From NCBI GenBank assembly GCA_030149625.1, contig JASLHP010000067.1:1-8085 (forward strand): a stretch of DNA of 8,085 bases, written 5' to 3'. Source of the DNA: Solirubrobacteraceae bacterium (lineage in GTDB: Bacteria > Actinomycetota > Thermoleophilia > Solirubrobacterales > Solirubrobacteraceae). Both the position numbers and the translations under genes were made by a program. The notes beneath the pieces are model-generated. The model did not search any database, was not told the origin of the DNA, and was given only the letters and a program-made list of their open reading frames with translations. This document shows, piece after piece, positions 1-4,398 of this stretch (its first letter is position 1; every line of letters begins with the position of its first letter).

Positions 1-1
1 G

Positions 2-391
2 GACATGCTCGAGGCCAACCGGCTGATCCTCGACAGCCTCAGCGCACGGGTCGAGGGGGAGCTGATCGACTCCAACGTCGACGGCCGCGTCGTGATCGAG
101 CCCGGGGCGCGCCTGGAGCGCACGACCGTGCGGGGTCCCGCGATCGTCGGCGCGGACGCGCGCCTCAGCGATTGCTACGTCGGCCCTTACACGGCGATCG
201 GGGAGCGCTGCGCGATCTCCGGCTCGGAGGTCGAGCACTCGATCCTGCTCGCCGGCTGCACCGTGTCCGATCTCGACGGGCGCATGGAGTCCTCGCTGCT
301 GGGGCGCAACGTGACGGTGCGCCGCGGCGATCGTCAACCGCGCGCGTACCGCTTCATGGTCGGCGACAACTCCGACATCTCGATCCTGTGA
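2..391 (+). CDS. rmlA: Glucose-1-phosphate thymidylyltransferase, long form, C-terminal part (partial)
   Basis: The open frame enters from the left edge, so only the last 129 residues are present. RmlA condenses glucose-1-phosphate and dTTP to dTDP-glucose, the first step toward dTDP-rhamnose and other deoxysugars, in the cytosol. The visible part starts with DMLEANR, a stretch I recognise from the end of the nucleotidyltransferase domain of the long-form enzymes (StrD-like). It then runs through hexapeptide-like repeats (GRVVIEPGARL, GPAIVGADARL, VGPYTAIGERC) typical of a left-handed beta-helix tail, and ends in GDNSDISIL. The catalytic pyrophosphorylase domain lies outside the window. The next gene is rmlD, 37 nt downstream on the same strand, so an rml operon is likely. 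The family call is firm; the native sugar product cannot be judged from the tail. Confidence 0.9.
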   Translation, partial: DMLEANRLILDSLSARVEGELIDSNVDGRVVIEPGARLERTTVRGPAIVGADARLSDCYVGPYTAIGERCAISGSEVEHSILLAGCTVSDLDGRMESSLLGRNVTVRRGDRQPRAYRFMVGDNSDISIL

Positions 392-429
392 GGCGGCTCG
401 CGGGGGGGCTCGCTTTGAGGCGGCTCGCG
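389..429 (+). repeat. 14-bp direct repeat spanning the rmlA stop and rmlD start
   Basis: TGAGGCGGCTCGCG occurs at 389-402 and again, identical, at 416-429 (period 27). The first copy begins with the rmlA stop codon. The second ends at the first base of the rmlD GTG start and carries GAGG (417-420), 8 nt before that start, which would serve as its ribosome binding site. A run of seven G lies between them. It looks like a small local duplication in the intercistronic gap. Confidence 0.7.
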
Positions 430-1298
430 TGAGGCTGCTCGTGACGGGCGCCGCGGGGATGCTCGGGCTGGACGTGCTGCGCGCGGGCGCGCGCGCGGGC
501 CACGAGCTGATCGGCGTGGATCTGCCGGAGCTCGACATCGTCGACGCCGGCGCGGTGCGGGGCGCGTTTGCGCGCGTGCGCCCCGAGGCCGTGCTCAACT
601 GCGCGGCGTGGACGGACGTCGACGGCGCCGAGACGCACGTGACGCAGGCGCACGCGGTCAACGCCGATGGCGCCGGCAACCTCGCGCGCGCTGCCGCCGA
701 GCTGGGCGTGCCGCTCGTGCACGTGTCCACCGATTATGTCTTCAGTGGGGAGGCGTGCGTCGATGCGAGCGGCGCGCCGCGTCCCTACGTGGAGTCCGAC
801 AGGACCGGAGCGCGCTCGGTTTACGGTCAGAGCAAGCTCGCGGGCGAGCGGCAGGTACTCGATTCCTCGCGCGCGCACGCGGTCGTGCGCAGCGCGTGGC
901 TGTTCGGCGTCGGCGGTCGCAACTTCGCGGCGACGATGCTCGCGCTCGCCGAGGAGCGCGACGCGGTCCAGGTCGTGACCGACCAGGTTGGCTGCCCGAC
1001 GTGGACGGGCCACCTCGCGCCGGCGCTGCTGGGGCTGATCGAGCGCGGGGTCGCCGGCCTCGTGCACCTCGCAGGCACGGGTCGCGTCTCGTGGAACGGC
1101 TATGCGGCGGAGCTCTTCCGCCAAGCCGAGGTCGACTGTCGCGTGGAGCCGTCCACGAGCGAGCAGCTGGCGCGCCCGGCGCCGCGTCCGGCGTGGTCGG
1201 TGCTCGAGTCGGAGCGCGACGACGTGCTGCCGCTGCCGCCGTGGCAGGATGGCCTCGCCGGCTACCTGGCGGTGCGCGCCGGCCTCGCGCGTCCGTGA
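429..1298 (+). CDS. rmlD: dTDP-4-dehydrorhamnose reductase
   Basis: This 289-residue short-chain dehydrogenase reduces dTDP-4-keto-L-rhamnose to dTDP-L-rhamnose with NAD(P)H, the last step of the pathway. The N-terminal Rossmann glycine motif is GAAGMLG (residues 7-13). An RmlD-typical NCAAWTDVDGAE segment follows at 57-68, then VSTDYVFSG (99-107), and the YxxxK catalytic pair is Y132/K136 in VYGQSK. Length matches the family (about 280-300). The GTG start at 429 is supported by GAGG at 417-420 and by the Rossmann strand starting at once (MRLLVTG). It sits between rmlA and rmlB, which agrees with the role. The order rmlA-rmlD-rmlB without rmlC is slightly unusual. Confidence 0.93.
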   Translation: MRLLVTGAAGMLGLDVLRAGARAGHELIGVDLPELDIVDAGAVRGAFARVRPEAVLNCAAWTDVDGAETHVTQAHAVNADGAGNLARAAAELGVPLVHVSTDYVFSGEACVDASGAPRPYVESDRTGARSVYGQSKLAGERQVLDSSRAHAVVRSAWLFGVGGRNFAATMLALAEERDAVQVVTDQVGCPTWTGHLAPALLGLIERGVAGLVHLAGTGRVSWNGYAAELFRQAEVDCRVEPSTSEQLARPAPRPAWSVLESERDDVLPLPPWQDGLAGYLAVRAGLARP

Positions 1299-1325
1299 CG
1301 GCGCGCGGCCTGGGATGATGTGCGC

Positions 1326-2330
1326 ATGAGACTGCTCGTCTGCGGCGGCGCCGGCTTCATCGGCTCGACGTTCGCGCGTCAGCGCGTGCGCGAGCACGGC
1401 GACGAGGTGACGGTGCTCGACAAGCTGACGTACGCGGGACGCGAGGAGAACCTCCAGGACCTCGCCGGGGATCCGGGCTTTCGCTTCGTGCGCGGCGCGA
1501 TCGAGGATCCGGCGGCGGTCGCGCGGGCGATCGAGGCGGCGGCGCCGGAGGCGATCGTCAACTTCGCGGCGGAGACGCACGTCGATCGCTCGATCGCCGA
1601 GCCCGACGCGTTCGTCTCGACGCACGCGCTCGGCACCTACGTGCTGTTGGAGGCCGCGCGCGAGCACGGGCTGCGCTACGTGCAGGTCTCGACCGACGAG
1701 GTGTACGGCTCGATCGAGCAGGGCACGTTCACGGAGCAGAGCCCGCTGGCTCCGTCCTCGCCGTACTCGGCGACGAAGGCGGGCGCGGATCTGCTCGTGC
1801 TGAGCTACTTCCACACGTTCGGCCTGCAGGCGCTGATCTGCCGCGGCTCGAACAACTACGGCCCGTACCAGTACCCCGAGAAGCTGATCCCGCTGATGGT
1901 CCTCAACGCGCTCCACGGCGACTCGCTGCCCGTCTACGGCGACGGCATGCAGGTGCGCAACTGGATCCACGCGACGGACTTCGCCGCGGCGATCGGCCAC
2001 GTGCTCGAGCGCGGCCGCGCGGGCGAGGTCTACAACGCGGGCGGCCCCGACGAGGAGGCGAACATGACGGTCGTCACGCGCATCGTCGAGTTGACCGGCG
2101 CCGCGCGCTCGCAGATCGAGCACGTCAGCGACCGCCCTGGGCACGATCGCCGCTACTCGCTCTCCTCGGAGAAGGTGCGCGCGCTCGGCTGGTCTCCGCG
2201 CGTGCGCTTCGAGGACGGCCTCGCGGAGACCGTCGCCTGGTATCGCGAGAACGCTTGGTGGTGGGAGCCGATCCGCTCGGGCGAGTACCGCGCCTACTAC
2301 GAGCGTCAGTATGGGCGTGCGCTCGGCTGA
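1326..2330 (+). CDS. rmlB: dTDP-glucose 4,6-dehydratase
   Basis: This 334-residue extended SDR enzyme uses bound NAD+ to convert dTDP-glucose to dTDP-4-keto-6-deoxyglucose, the branch point for rhamnose and other deoxysugars. Visible motifs are the NAD-binding GGAGFIG (7-13), the LDKLTYAG segment (31-38) found in RmlB proteins, AAETHVDRSI (81-90), the dehydration residues T123-D124-E125 in VSTDEVYG, the catalytic Y147xxxK151 in SPYSATK, and RGSNNYGPYQYPEKLIP (173-189), a hallmark stretch. I chose the ATG at 1326 over the in-frame GTG at 1320, because a weak GGGA (1312-1315) lies about 10 nt upstream and the Rossmann strand starts immediately. The gap to rmlD is 27 nt, consistent with one operon. 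Confidence 0.95.
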   Translation: MRLLVCGGAGFIGSTFARQRVREHGDEVTVLDKLTYAGREENLQDLAGDPGFRFVRGAIEDPAAVARAIEAAAPEAIVNFAAETHVDRSIAEPDAFVSTHALGTYVLLEAAREHGLRYVQVSTDEVYGSIEQGTFTEQSPLAPSSPYSATKAGADLLVLSYFHTFGLQALICRGSNNYGPYQYPEKLIPLMVLNALHGDSLPVYGDGMQVRNWIHATDFAAAIGHVLERGRAGEVYNAGGPDEEANMTVVTRIVELTGAARSQIEHVSDRPGHDRRYSLSSEKVRALGWSPRVRFEDGLAETVAWYRENAWWWEPIRSGEYRAYYERQYGRALG

Positions 2331-2373
2331 GCGGCCTGCTCGCAAGCGGTGTTTGGAGCGCCCACGGCACTCA

Positions 2374-2406
2374 CTGTAGACAATGGTCTGTAGACAGTAT
2401 GTCTAC
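2374..2406. promoter_or_regulatory. Operator-like half-site cluster upstream of the XRE regulator
   Basis: CTGTAGACA occurs at 2374-2382 and again at 2388-2396, 14 bp apart. The second copy forms a perfect inverted repeat, GTAGACA-gta-TGTCTAC (2390-2406). TAGACA at 2377-2382 also resembles a -35 TTGACA element. With 15-17 nt spacing, the weak -10 candidates (TATGTC/TGTCTA) fall inside the downstream half-site, so a bound protein would cover the promoter. The obvious candidate binder is the small XRE protein encoded just downstream (autoregulation). The repeats are seen directly; the promoter and binder assignments are inference. Confidence 0.55.
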
Positions 2407-2428
2407 TGGTGCAGCAAGGTCCAACATC

Positions 2429-2647
2429 GTGGACCCTACACGTGAGCGACTCGCCAACAACCTTCGTCACCACCGTCGCAAAGCGGGGCTGTCCCAAGAA
2501 CGACTCGCGGAGCTGTGTGAGCTTCACCGTACCGCGATCGGGCTGCTCGAGCGCGGCAAGCGCTCGCCACGCCTGGACACGCTGATCGTGCTCGCGCGCG
2601 CGATGGAGCTGTCCTCGCCGTGTGAGCTGCTCGAGGGAATCAGCTGA
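2429..2647 (+). CDS. Small XRE-family helix-turn-helix transcriptional regulator
   Basis: This small protein is essentially one Cro/C1-type DNA-binding domain: GLSQERLAELCELHRTAIGLLERG carries the helix-turn-helix, with the LSQ, R-T and LLERGKRSPRLDTL signatures of the family, followed by a short ELLEG tail. There is no ligand or partner domain, so it probably acts as a dimeric repressor or activator. The start is uncertain. GTG at 2429 (72 aa) has AAGG at 2416-2419, 9 nt upstream, and lies clear of the half-site cluster at 2374-2406. An in-frame ATG at 2399 (82 aa) has no ribosome binding site and lies inside that palindrome, but could be used by a leaderless transcript. Third-position GC appears lower in the first part of the gene than in its neighbours, a possible sign of transfer. 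It converges on the lipoprotein gene. Its targets, other than perhaps itself, are unknown. Confidence 0.82.
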   Translation: MDPTRERLANNLRHHRRKAGLSQERLAELCELHRTAIGLLERGKRSPRLDTLIVLARAMELSSPCELLEGIS

Positions 2648-2709
2648 CGCTCGAGACGCCGTCCGCGTCAGCTGGCCTGGGGCGTCGACGCCGCGTGCTC
2701 AGCTGACGC
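2640..2709. terminator. Palindromic junction, probable bidirectional terminator
   Basis: Between the convergent XRE (+) and lipoprotein (-) genes, CAGCTGACGC occurs at 2641-2650, its exact reverse complement GCGTCAGCTG at 2665-2674, and the direct form again at 2700-2709. The outer copies extend to TCAGCTGACGC and contain the stop codons of the two genes (2645-2647 on +, 2701-2699 on -). A transcript from either side can form a perfect 10-bp stem by pairing with the central copy. A 12-bp palindrome, GGCGTCGACGCC (2681-2692), sits in the second loop. No U-tract follows, as is common in high-GC actinobacteria, so termination is inferred from position and stem strength. Confidence 0.6.
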
Positions 2710-3118
2710 CAGAGATCTTCCACTTGCCGGCTTCCTTCACGAGCGAGACCGCGCTCGTGACCGTCCTGCCTTCGTGGATGTTCTTGACCTGAGCGGTCGC
2801 GGTCTTGCCGTCCGTGGCGACGGTCACGGACTTGACATTCGCTTCGAGGTTGTCGATCTCGCTCAGCTGGTGTTTGATCGCCGTTTCGCAGCCCCTGCTG
2901 CCGCCGAGGCGCGTGACGAGCGCGGCGGCGAGGTCGTTGGCGCAGATCTTCTTCTGTTCGGCGGCCGTCGCGTCGTTCTGGAGGTTGGCGATCGTCTGCG
3001 CCGCGTCGTGCTGCTCGCCTTTGAAGCCGGCGGTCGTGGCCGTGCTGCCGCACGCCGTCACGGCGACGGCGACCAGCGGCAGGCAGAGCAGGGCGAACGC
3101 GCGGCGCATCGCCCGCAA
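2699..3118 (-). CDS. Small secreted lipoprotein, unknown function
   Basis: This 139-residue protein starts with positively charged residues (MRAMRR), a hydrophobic segment (about 7-20) and a lipobox VTAC with the lipidated Cys at 23, so it should be a diacylglyceryl-anchored protein on the outer face of the membrane. The mature part has a helical stretch (about 35-57), two further cysteines (C59, C77) that could form a disulfide, and a C-terminal half with alternating strands (SVTVATDGKTATAQV, then VSLVKEAGKWKISGV). That half resembles the NTF2-like or DUF4878-like fold of many actinobacterial lipoproteins; the fold is a guess from the pattern. The TTG start at 3118 has GGAGGA (3136-3131) 12 nt upstream; an ATG at 3109 is the alternative. 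It begins 27 nt after the iclR stop on the same strand, so the two may be co-transcribed. Confidence 0.8.
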   Translation of the reverse strand: MRAMRRAFALLCLPLVAVAVTACGSTATTAGFKGEQHDAAQTIANLQNDATAAEQKKICANDLAAALVTRLGGSRGCETAIKHQLSEIDNLEANVKSVTVATDGKTATAQVKNIHEGRTVTSAVSLVKEAGKWKISGVS

Positions 3119-3145
3119 GCGTATTGGTTCTCCTCCGTGCGCGGC

Positions 3146-4009
3146 CTAGTTCTTCTCGTCGTCGCGCCTGTAGCCGAGGCGCGCGGAGATGCGATCGGCG
3201 GTCGAGACGAGATGCGGGCCGAGCGCGTCGACGAGCTCCTCGAGCGAGATCATCGAGCTGTGCGCGGCGAGGTTGACGGCGGCGACGATGTCGCGCGCGT
3301 CGTTGCGCACGGGCGCGGCGATCGCGAACAGATCGGCCGCGAACTCCTGGTCGTCGACGGCGAAGCCGGCGGCCTGGATCTCCTCGAGCTCGTCGCGCAG
3401 CGCTTTCTTGCTCGTGATCGTGTTCGGTCCGCGCTTGGTCAGCTTCATCTGCGCGATCAGGTCGCGCTGCTCGGCCTCGGGCAGGTTGGAGAGCAGCAGC
3501 TTGCCCATCGAGGTGCAGTACGCCGGCACGCGCGAGCCCGTGTGCAGGTCGAGGTCGATCTTGCCCTGGCCGCGGCGGAAGCTGCGGACCCGGTCGACGT
3601 AGAGGACGTCGAGGCCGTCGAGCACGCCGAGGCTGGTCGTGTAGGAGGTCCGCTGGCGGAGCTCCTCGAGGTACGGGTGCGCGTGCTCGCGCAGCCCCGT
3701 CGAGTTGAGCGCCGACATGCCGAGGTCGGTGACGCGCAGCCCGAGGCGGTACTTGCGCGATGCGTCCTGCTCGAGATAGCCGAGCGCGACGAGCGTGATC
3801 ACGTAGCGGTGCGTGGTCGAGCGGCTCATGCCGAGGTCGTCGGCGATGTCCGCGATCCCGAGCACCGGTCGCTTCGGCGTGAAGCAGCCGAGGATCGCCA
3901 GGCCGCGCTCGAGCGACTGCGAGTAGCGCGGCTCGCGTAGGCTTGGAATCGACCAGGCGGGCTCCTGCCCGTCTTTGGATTTTGATGCTGTCGAACTCGT
4001 TCTGGGCAT
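3146..4009 (-). CDS. IclR-family transcriptional regulator
   Basis: This 287-residue regulator has the two-domain IclR layout. A disordered N-tail (1-28) is followed by a winged helix-turn-helix (about 29-92: YSQSLERGLAILGCF, then IADIADDLGMSRSTTHRYVITL and GYLEQD...KYRLG) and an effector domain (about 105-280) with the family features EELRQRTSYTTSLGVLDG, SRVPAYCTSMGKLLLS and FAIAAPVRN. Family members sense small aromatic or organic acids in many catabolic pathways and bind upstream of their target genes; the ligand here cannot be told. I chose the ATG at 4009, which has AAGG 5 nt upstream. An upstream in-frame TTG at 4063 would add 18 residues with no good binding site. The SLERGLAILGCFTP segment is reminiscent of Pca/Pob-type IclR proteins, but no aromatic catabolic genes are visible. 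Confidence 0.9.
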   Translation of the reverse strand: MPRTSSTASKSKDGQEPAWSIPSLREPRYSQSLERGLAILGCFTPKRPVLGIADIADDLGMSRSTTHRYVITLVALGYLEQDASRKYRLGLRVTDLGMSALNSTGLREHAHPYLEELRQRTSYTTSLGVLDGLDVLYVDRVRSFRRGQGKIDLDLHTGSRVPAYCTSMGKLLLSNLPEAEQRDLIAQMKLTKRGPNTITSKKALRDELEEIQAAGFAVDDQEFAADLFAIAAPVRNDARDIVAAVNLAAHSSMISLEELVDALGPHLVSTADRISARLGYRRDDEKN

Positions 4010-4046
4010 TGGCACCTTGGTCCTGGTTTGTCTCGAGTAGATCACG

Positions 4047-4086
4047 CTAGTCGAGAAGTTCAATTGGCTGACTAGGAGACTCTAGT
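4047..4086. promoter_or_regulatory. CTAG-rich inverted repeats upstream of iclR, candidate operator
   Basis: CTAGTC (4047-4052) and GACTAG (4070-4075) form a perfect inverted pair 17 nt apart. The second overlaps another inverted repeat, ACTAG-gagact-CTAGT (4071-4086). CTAG is normally rare in high-GC genomes, yet it occurs at 4047, 4072 and 4082, and again at 4133. The cluster lies 38-77 nt upstream of the iclR ATG, a normal place for an IclR-type autoregulatory site. Binding is inference. Confidence 0.4.
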
Positions 4087-4186
4087 TCGATGCGCGGGCA
4101 ACGGCAACGATAAACACTGGAGTTTCAAGCGTGCTAGGAAAGGCGGCTTTTACACAGCCCAAACGGCGATCGCGCGCGCAAGGCCG

Positions 4187-4330
4187 ATGGCCGTGATGGA
4201 TAAACAGTCAGCTGCCGGTCGCCGGCTGCCGCGTGTGTTCGCGGCGGGATCGGACGGCGCGTCGTGTGGCGGGTCGGGCGGCGCGTGGTGTGGCGGGTCG
4301 GGCGGCGCGTCGTCCGACGTGCGCCCGTGA
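4187..4330 (+). CDS. Possible 47-aa Gly/Ser/Cys-rich peptide (doubtful ORF)
   Basis: An ATG-to-TGA frame of 47 codons faces away from iclR. Its N-terminal half is polar and basic (MAVMDKQSAAGRRLPRVF). The rest is an eight-residue repeat from the tandem DNA repeat: GASCGGSG, GAWCGGSG, GASSDV. AAGG lies only 3 nt before the ATG at 4187 and about 12 nt before an alternative ATG at 4196, so initiation is poorly supported. The repeat period is a multiple of three and would keep any frame open, and the minus strand is open too. I list it because a leader followed by a Gly/Ser/Cys repeat resembles a modified-peptide precursor, but no maturation enzyme is visible. Confidence 0.15.
   Translation: MAVMDKQSAAGRRLPRVFAAGSDGASCGGSGGAWCGGSGGASSDVRP
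4256..4318. repeat. 24-bp tandem repeat, 2.6 copies, inside a near-perfect inverted repeat
   Basis: Two 24-nt units (4256-4279 and 4280-4303) differ at one position (TCG versus TGG), and a third partial unit (4304-4318) follows. The block is bounded by TCGGACGGCGCG (4250-4261) and CGCGTCGTCCGA (4307-4318). These can pair as a 12-bp stem with one G-U wobble in + strand RNA, or one A-C mismatch in - strand RNA. Better pairing on + hints at a + strand transcript, weakly. Confidence 0.7.
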
Positions 4331-4382
4331 GCGCCGGCCGCGGGCGCGATGTTCATGTCAAACCGATGGTGTGAGTCGCCGG

Positions 4383-4398
4383 CGCCGCGCGAGCGGCG
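4383..4398 (-). terminator. Hairpin directly after the lysS-like stop codon
   Basis: CGCCGC-GCGA-GCGGCG is a perfect 6-bp stem with a 4-nt loop, starting at the base after the stop codon (4401-4399). It has no U-tract on the - strand side, and such short GC stems are common by chance at this base composition. It may help to terminate the kam operon. Confidence 0.3.

Larger units (their letters stand above)
4010..4398. other. Intergenic region between iclR and lysS-like gene
   Basis: This 389-nt gap has no convincing conserved gene. The half near iclR (4010-4180) is clearly richer in A/T than its surroundings, as expected for a promoter region, and holds the CTAG-containing repeats. The other half holds a 24-bp tandem repeat, a 47-codon open frame on + (4187-4330), an opposing 68-codon frame on - (4150-4356, Pro/Asp/His-rich through the repeat), and a hairpin directly after the lysS-like stop. 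No tRNA or recognised riboswitch was seen. Confidence 0.6.

Noticed and set aside
354..2345. Very long open frame on the - strand (663 codons) opposite rmlD and rmlB
   Set aside because: Its product is Arg/Ala/His-rich low-complexity sequence with no family motif, and the + strand holds clear RmlD and RmlB. It is a GC-rich antisense shadow.
2255..2398. Longer N-terminus for the XRE regulator reaching back into rmlB
   Set aside because: It would overlap the end of rmlB and span the operator-like repeats, and it has no HTH-family sequence.
2374..2406. Transposon end or attachment site
   Set aside because: There is no transposase or integrase, no matching distant copy in the window and no target duplication. 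Position before an XRE gene fits an operator better.
4140..4152. AAAG-GCGG-CTTT mini-hairpin as a terminator
   Set aside because: Four-base arms with a short T run are too weak to support, and no gene ends beside it.
4256..4318. CRISPR-like repeat array
   Set aside because: The units are directly adjacent with no unique spacers, so it is a simple tandem repeat.
4150..4356. Possible 68-residue Pro/Asp/His-rich protein on the - strand
   Set aside because: There is no ribosome binding site at its ATG, and its only pattern comes from the 24-bp tandem repeat, which keeps several frames open. I see no family match.
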